Positions 11,223-21,482 of a stretch of DNA of 64,000 nucleotides are shown here, piece after piece. Each line of letters opens with the position of its first letter. The stretch's first letter is position 1. The notes below the pieces were generated by a model. It was not told the origin of the DNA, ran no database searches, and saw nothing but the letters and a program-made list of their open reading frames with translations. The DNA comes from Spirometra erinaceieuropaei (lineage: Eukaryota > Platyhelminthes > Cestoda > Diphyllobothriidea > Diphyllobothriidae), in the NCBI GenBank assembly GCA_902702965.1, contig CACRXP010000614.1, positions 301,324 to 365,323 on the forward strand, given 5' to 3'. Made by a program: the position numbers and the translations under genes.

Positions 11223-14200
11223 TCAGGTGGCATTGTGACGATTGGTGGCAATCTGGTCCAAGTTGCGCTTAAAAGCCTCGACGGAGGTGGACATGACGAC
11301 ACCTGCAGGCAGAGCATTCCAGGCCTCGATCACTCTGTTTGAAAAGAAGAACTTCCGAGTGTCCAGCTTGGCACCAGTTACTCGTAGTTTAAGTGGATGA
11401 CCTCGGAGGTTCGTTGTGGTCGCTAACTCAAAGAAATCAGTAGGTACGAGACAGCAGTCCTGGCCGCGCAGTATACGGAATGTTTGTATAAGGTCGCCTC
11501 TTAGCTGTCTGTAACTCAGTGGAAAGAGACCGAGATTCGACAATCGGGTTTCATAGGGTAGTGAACCCTGTCCACCTACGAGTTTGGTTGCCCGCCTCTG
11601 AACTTTCTCGAGGATGCTGAGATCTTTAGAGGTCCACGGTTTCCACGCCTGAATGGCGAACTCTAGCTGTGGCCGTACGAAAGTCCGAAAGACTTTAACG
11701 AAGCAGTCCTCATCGAAGGTAGAGAAAGCTCTCTTGACAAGATAAAAGACTGACATCGCAGACTTGGCTACCTTGGAGCAGTGAAGCGACGGTTTTAGAG
11801 AAGCCGTTACCCACACCCCCAAGTCTTTCTGGGCGTCTACCTCCTGCAATGGTACGCCGTTTAGGTGGTAAACCCTCCGGTTCAGAGATCGTGTCCTGCC
11901 GACTCGCAGGACATTACACTTAGTCACATTAAACGGCAACAGCCAGTCCTGTGACCACTTCTCGAGTCGGGCCAGGTCTGCCTGCAAGCGCTCTTCGTCA
12001 AATTCAGTTCGGATGGCGCTCCAAAGTTTAACATCATCAGCGAACATGGCGACATCACAATTCAGTTCGCTGACGCAGTCGTTGACGTATATAATGAATA
12101 GGGTAGGGCCAAGAACGGAGCCTTGTGGAACACCGCTTTCAACCGCTACCTCCGCCGACTGCCTGTCACCGACGTGGATGATTTGAGAGCGACCGATCAA
12201 GAAACTTTGTATCCACCTCAGGAGATTACCCCTCAGGCCTGTTCGGTTTAGTTTGTACAGGAGACGCTGATGGGGTACACTGTCGAATGCTTTCTTAAAG
12301 TCGACGTAGACTGCGTGCAGTGCATTGCTGCCATCGACTGCCCGGGTCCAGCGATCTAAACAATATAGTAGATTCGTCACGCATGATCTGCCTCTACGAA
12401 ATCCGTGCTGGGCATCGCATAGCAGATTATGCTCTTCTAGAAAGTGCATTATTTCTCGCTTTACTATTTTCTCCATAATTTTGCAGCAAATTGAAGTAAG
12501 GCTGATTGGTCTGTACTTGTTTGCTAAGATCTTGCTGCCGCCTTTATGAATTGGCGTGATCCGCGCTGATTTCCAATCGGAGGGCAAATAGCCTGCTTCG
12601 AACGAAGCTTCGAAGAGCATGGACGGCGGTTTGGATAGTTCTCCAGCAAGTTCCTTCAACAATTTGGGCGGTATGTCATCCGGCCCAGGTGATTTAGACT
12701 CATTCAACTTCAACAGTTCTTTGCGAACAATAGCTTCGACGAAAGAGGCGTGCTCAATCGGTGGCCCGTCCACTATGTCACAATCGGGAGGGAGAAATGC
12801 GCTTTCCTTCGTAAAGATGGACTTAAAGAACTGTGAAAGGTGCTCTGCCTTTTCTCCGTCTTCACTGAGTTCTAGGTCGTCACTAGTTTTCAATAACGGG
12901 ATTGGGTCTCTGTTTCGTGTGCTTCTTCTTATGTAAACATAGAACAACTTCGGATTTTCTGCGGCTCGATTTAGTAGGTCTTTCTCAAAAGTACGCCGCG
13001 TCCCGCGGATTAACCTCCTAACTAGGTTCCTCTGTGCTTTGTATGCATTTAACGACACATAGCTCCTATCCGAGAGGAATTTCCTCCATAACCTCCTCTT
13101 TTTATTCACTTCTTTTTTTAAAGCTTGTGTTAGCCACGGGGGTCTGCAATTTAGTTTCTTCCGTAAAATAGGACAGTGGTCTCTGAGAAGAACGTGCAGT
13201 AACTCACTAAACCAGTCCCAATCCTTGATTATCTCACCGGAAAAAGCTGATTCCCAGTTAATGGTGTTTAGTTCAGATTTCATTTGGGCAAAGTCACCGC
13301 GCCAAATGTTCCTTCTAACCCTGGTGGCCTGTTCGGGCAGAGAAAAAATGGAGTACTCCCACAACAGTACGACGTGATCGCTTCGACCTAGGGGGGGTAG
13401 ACATTGCACCTCGTCAACGCTGTCCAGTGACTTCGTAAGGAGCAGATCCAGACAGTTTGACTGTTGCCCTTCGCGCACCCTCGTCGGAAAGGAGACGTGC
13501 TGAGTGAGAAAGAACTTGAAGGTCATGTCCAGCAAACGTCGGTCGAAAGCATGGTCTGGACCAGATGCATAAGCTGAACTCCAGTCGACAAGAGGTGCGT
13601 TGAAGTCCCCCATGATTAAGACTTCGGACCGGATAGAGAATCTCTCCAGGTCCTCAATCAGACGGGCGTCCGCTGTGGGATCATTTCTCGGCGGTCGGTA
13701 GACCGTCAGGATGTCAAGGCTCGGTGAACCCGGTGCTTTTATAGTTAGCCAAATAGCCTCAGAAGTACACGAAAGTTTATCTGTTTTGTCTGAGACCATA
13801 AGCCCGTGTTTTACATAAGTGAGTACGCCTCCACCCTGACGTCCTGACCTGTCTCTTCTAAACAGCTGGTATCCTGGTATAGTTAACTCACGGTTGTCTA
13901 CCTGCTGGTTCAGCCAAGTTTCTGTAAGTGAGATTATATCCGGGGATAGACGAGATAGATGGATCTTGAGCTCGTCAACTTTCGATAATAAGCTCTGCAC
14001 ATTTGCATATAGAAATTTCAGTTTGCGATTTGCGGCTGGCAGAGGACTAAGTTCGATGCGTCTAGGGCTTTCGCCCACTATTCCAGTTGCACGGTCATCC
14101 GGATCGGGCCCGTCCAAAGAAAAGATGATGGGCGCTGTCTGATTTGATTGTTGTAGATAACCAAATTCCGTTCTCCTTCGTTGAGTCTCTTCCTCAGTTC

Positions 14201-14264
14201 CAGAACTAGAAGACGACGTTTCAGCCTCTCTGCTGGCGAGTAATCCGGTTGAAAAAAAAAACAC
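11223..14264 (-). CDS. CR1-like endonuclease-reverse transcriptase ORF
   Basis: About 1010 codons are open. The endonuclease (apurinic type) lies at roughly residues 65-300, with YANVQSLLSK, SLTETWLN, MGDFNAP and GRSDHVVLL. The reverse transcriptase lies at about 510-780, with SPGPDDIPPKLL, YRPISLTSICCKIMEK, AVYVDFKKAFDSVPHQ, GVPQGSVLGPTLF and the catalytic FADD. It is followed by the C-terminal region RGHPLKL..NRVIEAWNALP. The frame as drawn has no ATG start: its first codon is GTG inside a run of T. The true frame continues upstream (to about 14580) in a different phase through RPLKVVLACKEQ, so a one-base slip at the T10 run (14252-14261) separates the two parts. No other lesion is visible. 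Confidence 0.85.
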   Translation of the reverse strand: MFFFSTGLLASREAETSSSSSGTEEETQRRRTEFGYLQQSNQTAPIIFSLDGPDPDDRATGIVGESPRRIELSPLPAANRKLKFLYANVQSLLSKVDELKIHLSRLSPDIISLTETWLNQQVDNRELTIPGYQLFRRDRSGRQGGGVLTYVKHGLMVSDKTDKLSCTSEAIWLTIKAPGSPSLDILTVYRPPRNDPTADARLIEDLERFSIRSEVLIMGDFNAPLVDWSSAYASGPDHAFDRRLLDMTFKFFLTQHVSFPTRVREGQQSNCLDLLLTKSLDSVDEVQCLPPLGRSDHVVLLWEYSIFSLPEQATRVRRNIWRGDFAQMKSELNTINWESAFSGEIIKDWDWFSELLHVLLRDHCPILRKKLNCRPPWLTQALKKEVNKKRRLWRKFLSDRSYVSLNAYKAQRNLVRRLIRGTRRTFEKDLLNRAAENPKLFYVYIRRSTRNRDPIPLLKTSDDLELSEDGEKAEHLSQFFKSIFTKESAFLPPDCDIVDGPPIEHASFVEAIVRKELLKLNESKSPGPDDIPPKLLKELAGELSKPPSMLFEASFEAGYLPSDWKSARITPIHKGGSKILANKYRPISLTSICCKIMEKIVKREIMHFLEEHNLLCDAQHGFRRGRSCVTNLLYCLDRWTRAVDGSNALHAVYVDFKKAFDSVPHQRLLYKLNRTGLRGNLLRWIQSFLIGRSQIIHVGDRQSAEVAVESGVPQGSVLGPTLFIIYVNDCVSELNCDVAMFADDVKLWSAIRTEFDEERLQADLARLEKWSQDWLLPFNVTKCNVLRVGRTRSLNRRVYHLNGVPLQEVDAQKDLGVWVTASLKPSLHCSKVAKSAMSVFYLVKRAFSTFDEDCFVKVFRTFVRPQLEFAIQAWKPWTSKDLSILEKVQRRATKLVGGQGSLPYETRLSNLGLFPLSYRQLRGDLIQTFRILRGQDCCLVPTDFFELATTTNLRGHPLKLRVTGAKLDTRKFFFSNRVIEAWNALPAGVVMSTSVEAFKRNLDQIATNRHNAT

Positions 14265-14587
14265 CGGGGTTTGTGCCTTTTATTCTAAAGCGTCGAGATA
14301 GAATCAACCCAGCTTGCTCCTTACAAGCCAGCACAACTTTGAGTGGTCGGGGGCGTGTTGGTGTAGGCGGATTGTTTGTCCGCTTTCCGAGACGGAAGGC
14401 TTTGAGTACTTCAATTGCCTCAGTGGTTTCCAGGATATTGTTAAGCAAACCTTGGAAAAGCCTTAGATCTTCCGAAACCCGGTCTTTAGGAGTGTTGGCA
14501 TTAGATTCAGGGAGCCCCTGAATAACGAGACATTGGTCTCGTGCTATATCGTTCGTATATCTTGTTGTTGTATTTCTCTCTGGTGTT
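14264..14587 (-). pseudogene. Upstream part of the CR1 reading frame, phase-shifted
   Basis: Encodes CLVIQGLPESNANTPKDRVS, EDLRLFQGLLNNILE and TRPRPLKVVLACKEQ. The decayed CR1 at 32490-33104 carries the same segment (ECLGSIIKEDGA, KPRPLKIVLERK) in phase with VFFSTGLLS, with seven T at this place. Here ten T are present, and the phase requires nine or seven. The segment is cut at 14587 by the 5' truncation. Confidence 0.65.
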
Positions 14588-16211
14588 GTTGAAATGTAGG
14601 ATCTGTCTCATGTCGGTGGATTTTCGGAATACTATAGCTTGGAGCTGTCCAGTGGTACACCGGCGCACACGTACGTCAAGGAAGGGCAGTTGGTTGTTCG
14701 TTTATGCTTCCATCGTGAATTGGATATCCGGGTCTACCGAGTTGAGTACTTTCTTTAGGTTCTCAATGTCAGTTGTTTTGACAACGATGAAGGTGTCATC
14801 GATATGGCGCACACAGAACTTTGGTTGAAACTTGGTGAACACCAAATGTTCTACCCGTTGAAGAACTATTTCAGCGATTAGGCCTAATATAGGGGAGCCC
14901 ATAGTAGTGCCTTTTATTTGTTCGTGCATCCGTCTACCGAAGGTGAAATAGGTCTTGAGACAGTATCACATAGGCTCGAGCAGGTGTTCAGACCTCAGAG
15001 GTTTGTCTCTCTCCACATAACGCTCTACCAGAAGTTGGTCCACAACGTCTATTGCTAGTTGCTGTGGCATGGAGGTGAAGAGCGAGACGACATCTAACGA
15101 TACCATGGACTCGTCTGGCTCCAACTTCAGATGTTTTATGCGTTCGAGGAATTGATACGCAAAGGATACTGTTGTTGGTGAGCTTTCGGCTAAAAACTTA
15201 AGACCACCGAACATGCCTTTTGCCAAAGCGTACGTCGGAGTGCAACGAAGGGATACGATTGGTCTCAGTGGGACATTTGCCTTATGTACCTTCGGTAGAC
15301 CGTAAAAAAGAGCCATGACGGTGTCAGTGGGTTTCATGGAGAACCAGTCGTTGGGTGAAATCGTCCACTTGGTCCTGAGATTTCTTAGGCTTTTGTTTAT
15401 CCGAGTGATTTGACTTTTCATTTCTTTTACACGGCATTGTTTGTATGAATGCTGGTATCGAGTAAGACCTGTACCTTGTTCTGGTAATCCAGCACAACTG
15501 CTGAACGTCCTTTGTCAATTGGCAGAATAATTATGTCCTTGTTTGCTTTTAGACTTTCCAATGCTCGCTGTTCCAGATTACTAAGAGATTCGCACCTCTT
15601 GTGTCGCAAAAGCAACGTGGAGGTTTGGTGACGGATCAAATCTTTCGTCTCTTCTGAGAAGTTTGTTAACTAAAGAACGGATTTGAAGGCGGCAATAAAC
15701 TCTGTGGGTGCGGCATCGGCTGTGCTAAAAGTGGCACCAAGTTCCAAGTCTTCGAGTTGTGTGTTCTTTAGGGTTTAAGATGAAAAGTTGTGGACTTGGA
15801 CGCCTGATGAGTTGTCGGGGTTTGGTACTTGAAGTTTTTTCAATTTTATAGATAATTCCTTGTCTCTTTTGACACGACTTTCCGAGCATGCCTGAAAATG
15901 GACAGCTCTATATCCTTCGATGTTTCCCCGACAACTCTCGAGAGATAACACCTAGATTGATCCATCTCTATATTTTAGCGTTCTAGTCTCTGACTGCAAT
16001 CGTGAATTAGCACTCTTGTTGTTCTCGTGCGATGGCGGGCTACAGTCTCTTCTGCCAGAGCGGACTTCACGGGAGGGTTGTAAGTGACGCTTTTTGGGGC
16101 CATGTGGCTGTCAAGGCAGCGGTGCAGGAAGTGCAGTTGCGCTGGATTTGACACAAACTGCATAGATAATTTTTTCCCGACGGTGCGCTGCACGGAGCAA
16201 TGGTGGCTCAA
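14588..16211 (-). pseudogene. Penelope-like reverse transcriptase, N-terminal and central part, decayed
   Basis: In order on the minus strand: N-terminal RTVGKKLSMQFVSNPAQLHF and RVLIHD (16211-15975), LSNLEQRALESLKANKDIII and LPIDKGRSAVVL (about 15600-15480), YGLPKVHKANVPLRPIVS (about 15290), SMVSLDVVSLFTSMPQQ (about 15080), IKGTTMGSPILGLIAEIV (about 14900) and the catalytic RHIDDTFIVV (about 14810), ending with LPFLDVRVRR and QILHFN at the LINE junction. These are the standard Penelope reverse transcriptase blocks. Several stops and shifts occur, for example TGA after LLEPM near 14966 and a frameshifted stretch at 15660-15960. Not functional. Confidence 0.8.
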
Positions 16212-16873
16212 TTATGTCAGCGAGACCGGGCGGAAATCGTAAATTCGCTTACAAGAGCACAAATCGGCTACTCAGAGGATCGATCCTAACTCTCAACTAG
16301 CAACACACGTTGGAGAAACAGGGCATAAATTTGACCTCCAGAAGACTACCATCTTAGACCTAGGCACTACAAAAGCAAAACAGCTAACTCTCGAGGCGTG
16401 CTTCTCCGATGCCCACTATATCAACAGGCATCTGCACCTTCCTGCAGCTTACAAAGTCCTACGTCATCCCAATCGTAGAGCTCAGGACCAAATAGCCACA
16501 GCGGACTTAAGAAGGCCTGACGCTGAGTTTTCTCAGTGATGAAGAACAAGAACAGCCAGACAGACCATCCGACAAGCGTTCAATCAGCTCCCCTCGACGG
16601 AGTGGTGACTCACAAAGCACACAGACCAAACACCCGTCAACCATCTCCCGAGAGGCCGAGGCAGCGAGAGGAGAGAGAAATCGATCAAAATGAGGCCGAT
16701 AAACACAACATGTCACTTTAAGTAGCATTTCTGATGGCTAAAGTGCATTTAACGCTTTGACAATGAAGATCTGACCAGCTGTTTGAAATGTCGGCAATTA
16801 AATGAACCTGTTTCTGAGAGCCTGTCATCTGCTGCAAATTATCAACACGGATCTCTCAACTTTGCCAATCTGA
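16212..16873 (+). pseudogene. Inverted 3' fragment of a Penelope-like element
   Basis: Plus-strand frames give NYVSETGR, LQEHKSAT, IDPNSQLATHVGETGHKFDL, LGTTKAKQLTLEACFSD and HYINRHLHLPAAYKVL, ending with TGA at 16537. This is the GIY-YIG endonuclease end of the element. It begins exactly where the minus-strand N-terminus ends, so the two copies are joined head to head. The 3' untranslated part forms the right inverted end, next to the target duplication. Confidence 0.8.
16366..16842 (+). repeat. Right inverted terminal copy of the Penelope-like insertion
   Basis: Reverse complement partner of 10106-10590. Confidence 0.8.
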
Positions 16874-18549
16874 ATAGAATATACTATAAAGGAAATTCAT
16901 CAAGCCACTTGCCTTGTACAACTTTACACCGGATAGTTTCATCAAATGCCACAATCATGCATGTGTCATCCTTATCATTCATGTCAAAGAACTTCCGGTG
17001 AAATATCACGAGCTACAGGAAAAAAAATAACGTAATTGTAATTTGGATGCAGCTTCTCGTCAAATTGTTCGACTGGTACAATAGGACGTGATTTTGCTAC
17101 TTACCCTTGGCATGCCTGGCAGAAGTGTCGTAAATATAAATGTTCCGCGTTCCTGAGTGAAAACCGGGCGCACACTCTCAAAGTAGCGGGCTCAAGTATG
17201 TTTCTTACACTCATTTTGCCTGTGCAAACAGAACACTTAACTTCGGATGCTTGTGTGCTACCTTTATTTTGCAATCGGGCTATTTATCGTGCAGAAAACT
17301 GCAAAATTCCAGCTGAGAGTCTGTCAATGAGTTAATTAACTGGAAAGTGTGGATAAAACCTTATCATCATTTCAATGCTAGCTAAGACAGCAGCCAGTTT
17401 ATAACTGTTTTCACTAAACGTTTATGGGCATTTAACGAGCTCGAGGAAGGCACTTCGAAAAGGAAGGTTATTATTAATTTTCGCTCACAGCGTTCGTTTC
17501 ATGGATTATTCTAGTAAAAATCCACTCTCTTCGCTATATCCAAAAATAAGAATAATGGCTTAATTTCAAAGTCTATATATGAGTTAATGCTACAGTAGGC
17601 AATCGCCAAATAAAAAACGATGAGAGGTTTAATAAATCCATCCTACGATTGCATCTTTTTGCTTACCATGAATGTGGAGATCCTCATGTGTTTCATTTAC
17701 TTTGACCCTGAGAGTTTCAAAGAAAGAGACCTCGGGCAAATTAATGTCTACGTGACACTGTTCCACAGCTGAAACAAAAAACACCATGCAATATGACGCA
17801 TTCTCTAAAGACCTAAAACGCTGGCGGATGTTTTATCAAAATACTCAGTAATACGCAGGCAGATTACTCAGGTGCTACACTACATGGGGCTGTAATTTAC
17901 CAATCACAGCATGCACAGAATGTCACATAGACTTACATCATTCAACGGGACAGGGAAATGAAAATACTATGGATGAATTCAGCTTGCATGTGATGTTGAC
18001 GGCTCTGAATACGTCCTCATCGATGATGAAGGTCACTTCCTACGCAAAGAAATGAGAGATTTTCGGTTAAATAACTCGCAGACAGCGTTTAGGTAATATG
18101 GGAAAGAAAAAGGCTGATATGTCATATGTAGAAATTGAAACGGGGCTTAGCGAAGTCTCGATGGAAATTGACACACGTAACGAGTATGGGCCAGAAGACT
18201 GTAAAATTTCGTACCTTCCGAATGACATCTGAGCAGAATTTTCGGCTAAGTCGTGAAAAGAGAGGTTGGAATTTGTAGCAGTCGTGAAAGATGGCACTTT
18301 TCAATGTGCGATTTTCCAGCCTCCTCAAGTTTTTATTTCTGCTATTTCAGGCAGCCACACATGTCAAGCCAACGTTCACCTAGCACTGTGGTTTGAGCGA
18401 CTGAGTCCCATTGGAACGAGCGTTAAGTATTTATTACATTGAAAAGCAGTTTTTAAGAAACTCACCGATCGCCAGTACTGAAGTTAACAGCAACAGCATT
18501 GCAAGGTGGAGCATGTTAAGTGCGTAGATTTGCGGAGATTACAACCACT

Positions 18550-20010
18550 GTTCGTTCATAAACCTCTATTTATTTTGGATGTCCATAAGTGAACTTAACT
18601 GACCTCTGTGAGATGTCTTAGGCTTGTCACGGGTCGTTTCCTGCGATGGACTCTGCTGGGGGTAGCCAATGACATGCCTTAGACTGACGCTAGCCATTAA
18701 AACGGGTTCTTTTAAGTGAACAACAGAAAAGATCACTTTTGTGCGACATGTCAGAAGTACGTAAGGCGGTAATACTGGGGATTTTGATGAACACCTGCTC
18801 TATTACGTATCACGTTTTGCACACAACATTTAAATTTCTAAGCTTTAATATGCCAATACCGAATCAAACGACCATGGGATAGGATATTAAAAGAACGCAT
18901 TGATTTTTGGGCGAACTGATTCGCATATTACCAGTTGTAAGTGTAAATGTCGGCCTCTTAGTAAATAGTTATTTCAGTACCAGCAACTGTCAGTTGGTGA
19001 AACAGTCCTTCTTCAAGACTACTTCCTGGGACTCATCTCTTCGCTTCTATTAGTCCTGCTACTGTTCGAGTCTGACGATTTCTTGTGTGCTTTATTTTTG
19101 TCCATTGACCTTCCTTGTCTGCATTATGGCCAAGTACATTTTTAGAAACCTTAAGACCAACTGTTTACTTATACGCGGGGGGAGTATGTGTTAGGAAGGC
19201 ATGCTTATCACCCATAATAATGTTGTTTATTCAGAAGCAGACACTACGCCAGATGCCAGCTCAACTAGTAAGCGCCGAAACGAGTACTCTCTACTCACGC
19301 CTGCACGTCGTCTCTGCCCTGGTTTCCATTTAGGTTAATTTTCTCCGTATTCGATTCAGTTGGGAAAACACTTCCGATGTAGAGAAATATCTTTCCGCTA
19401 TGTATAAGCCGGCAGTTCGGTAGGACTTTCTGAAAACCACAATGCTCAAGGCATAGTACAAGACGACTTATACTGAGTCCACAAGGACTAGAGTGAAGTA
19501 CGGATGGTAGCTGCTTAAGAGAAGAAACTGTTGTACATGTACTGGATACATCGCCTTTTCAATTTTGGACGAAAATGAATCATTAAAAATCTGCTCAAAC
19601 ATCGGCTTTATCGGGTGTATCCTAGAAATACGTACGATAACAGCCATTGCACACACCCAGTTTTTGAAAGTCGTTTAATACTATGGGCGATTGTGATCAA
19701 GGATATATCTAGTCATTTAAAAGACAAAAATCTTTTATCCACAGAATAACCTGGCAGTATAGACAACATTCAGTAAGTGAGCTAATTCAAGAAATGTTAA
19801 CCGAAATTCCGGAATACGTTTTTGTTTCGAAATATGGTTGTAAGACAAATCATGGAGCAGCAGGATTCTATTCATTTGCCGCAGAATGCCTGCTTTCCAA
19901 AGAACGTCTTTGGGGCCGTACACAAAGTCTATACTCTGTAAAAAATGACTACATATTTGGCATGAATTCTTATCACCGATTTTAGATGTGTCTACTTATG
20001 AAATTATATT
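18550..20010. other. 5' flank of the U2 gene copy, homologous to the U3 flank
   Basis: Collinear with about 60555-63870 in U3, apart from insertions there. Conserved words include ATGCCTTAGACT, ACCTGCTCTA and GATTTTAGATG. I see no further exon. Homology ends at about 20010, where the RTE element begins. Confidence 0.5.
18566..18575 (-). promoter_or_regulatory. TATA-like box upstream of the U2 gene copy
   Basis: AAATAAATAG on the minus strand, 52-61 bases before the exon 1 ATG. A match (ACATAAATAG) sits at the same distance in U3, although flanking bases differ. Functional only by inference. Confidence 0.4.
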
Positions 20011-20264
20011 GCATAGAGGGGTGTAGGGGTTTCAGCGGTGGGTTCACGTGAAGGTCGTAGTGGTCGCTCACTTGCTTGCAGGTGATACTACGCCTAGCGT
20101 CCACTTGCTGGCACTCAACTCTCACCTGTGGCTCCACGTAGCTGGGCTCTGCTCAGCGGCCACACCCCGGGCAACCGTCTCGACCGGCGGGCTAAACCAG
20201 GTGAGGGCGGTTACTCCCTGTGCGCGTTGTGCCGCGTGCACAGGTGACTGCGGACTCCGTGGAC

Positions 20265-20465
20265 GGTTGGTCGGATGGAACACCGCGTCGGCGCCGTCGT
20301 GACGAGGCTCTGTCTGACACACCGCTGGTCAGCCGGTTGGTGGTGGAACGTCGCATCGGCATCGTCTAGACGAGGCTCCGCCTGGTACGCCGTTGATCAG
20401 CCGGTGGGATGGATCTCTGAATTGGCACCGTCGACACGCGCCCATCTGGTGCACCGTAGGAGACC
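20265..20465 (+). repeat. Imperfect tandem repeats in the RTE 5' region
   Basis: Three imperfect units of roughly 65-75 bp, each carrying GGTCAGCCGGT or a variant, a GCGTCGGC-like block and GACGAGGCTC. Repeated 5' monomers often serve as promoter units in LINEs; that role is inferred here. Confidence 0.45.
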
Positions 20466-20471
20466 GCAGGC

Positions 20472-21482
20472 TTGCGAATATGCCGTAAGCCATTGGCAAA
20501 TTCGAGTCGTTCTTCCACTGCCAAAAATCTCGTGGCCCACAGTGGAGTTCGGCCGCGCCGGTACATCAAGCAGCCCCTATTCAGGTGTCAGGGCACTGCT
20601 TCCTTCGGGGGGCCTGGAAAAGCTGGCCTAAAAATTGCTGGGGAACCACGTCGTCTGCTGGCGCACCGTGGTCGCAGACGCAAAACTCACAGTCGAAACA
20701 ATCAAACTCGAAACACCAACGACAACAACCATACTCATTCTCTTCATACTGCCTCTTCTACCTCTACCTCCGTCTATTCTTCTGCCTATTCTTCTCCTTC
20801 GTCATCGTCTTCTCCACCTCCTTCCCATCGCCCCACTCGCTTTCCCCAGACTGACAGGGTGAGCCCGCTCACTCTGGCAGCCTGGAATGTTCGTTCCCTT
20901 TTAGACGATCCGAGGAGCAACCGACCGGAACGGAGGACGGCGCTAGTGGCACGAGAAATGGCGCGCTACAAGGTGGACATTGCCGCACTCAGCGAGACCC
21001 GATTCTCCGAACAAGGCCAACTGGAGGAGGTGGGTGCCGGTTATACCTTCTTCTGGAGTGGCCAACCCAGGGCAGAGCGACGAGACGCGGGCGTCGCCTT
21101 CGCCATCCGGACCGACATCGTGGGACGACTACCCTGTTTGCCGCAGGGCATCAACGATCGCCTGATGAGCCTCCGCCTGACTCTCTGGGGAGGAAAATTC
21201 GCCACCATCATCAGCGCCTACGCTCCGACGATGACCAATCCCGACGCCGTCAGAGACAAATTCTACGGGGACCTGCACGCCCTCTTGGCGACTGTGTCGA
21301 AGGCGGACAAGTTGATTGTCCTTGGTGACTTCAACGCCCGCGTCGGCACAGACCATACTGCCTGGAGGGGAGTGCTGGGTCCCCACGGTCTCCGCGGCTC
21401 CAACGACAACGGCCTGCTTCTCCTTCGCACCTGCGCAGAACGCCGCCTCACCCTGACGAATACCTTCTTCTGGCTGCCGTAG
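20472..21482 (+). pseudogene. RTE endonuclease domain
   Basis: After a basic and serine-rich N-terminal stretch of about 140 residues, the apurinic endonuclease fold starts at [14 protein letters not shown], followed by [28 protein letters not shown] and [12 protein letters not shown]. The frame stops at TAG (21480), but endonuclease sequence continues in the next frame (LLDYVLVRRRDQRNVLVTKA, ISKMCIRLQPRRRPQGK to about 21690). The stop or shift at 21480 is therefore a lesion, not the protein end. Confidence 0.8.

Larger units (their letters stand above)
10846..14587 (-). mobile_element. 5'-truncated CR1-like LINE nested in the Penelope-like element
   Basis: Both junctions can be read. The Penelope frame stops at ATTTCAAC (ending near 14588) and resumes at AACCATCC (from about 10845), so the two halves join without loss and share only AAC as a possible target duplication. 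The element ends with AATAAACTGAACTG, the same type of short-repeat tail as the CR1 fragment at 63074-63459. The 5' end is truncated inside the coding region; the first frame reads DIARDQCLVIQGLPESNANT. The 3' untranslated region is 10846-11222. The single long open frame suggests a fairly young copy. Confidence 0.85.
10097..16873 (-). mobile_element. Penelope-like element insertion with inverted terminal copies and a nested CR1
   Basis: The insertion is bounded by the 10-bp direct repeat ATAGAATATA at 10087-10096 and 16874-16883. Outside it, the U2 sequence continues as in U1 and U3, so the empty site is visible in the other units. Inside, a minus-strand Penelope-like element runs from its N-terminus (about 16211) to its 3' end (about 10106). 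An oppositely oriented 3' fragment of the same element (16212-16873) is joined head to head at its 5' side, giving inverted ends of about 480 bp (10106-10590 and 16366-16842). A CR1-like LINE (10846-14587) interrupts the reverse transcriptase. Penelope elements are known for partial inverted or tandem copies of this kind. Confidence 0.85.
5158..18514 (-). pseudogene. U2 copy of the tandem secreted-protein gene, full set of exons but inactivated
   Basis: The exon traces are: 1 18466-18514, 2 18151-18296, 3 17937-18039, 4 17667-17768, 5 17105 to about 17190, 6 16913-17012, 7 7429-7572, 8 7033-7133, 9 6064-6115, 10 5849-5983, 11 5658-5758, 12 5158-5304. Exon lengths equal those of the U3 copy wherever both ends can be read. 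Exon 1 encodes a signal peptide ([16 protein letters not shown]). Lesions: the exon 2 donor GTAAGC is CTAAGC; exon 3 has TGA as its last full codon; the exon 5 acceptor is lost in a local deletion; exon 7 has TGA after the GKYY motif; exon 8 has TGA before QLPFAVDVS; exon 12 has two early stops. Exons 9, 10 and 11 remain open and similar to U3. Intron 6 holds the 6.8-kb Penelope-like insertion. Confidence 0.8.
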
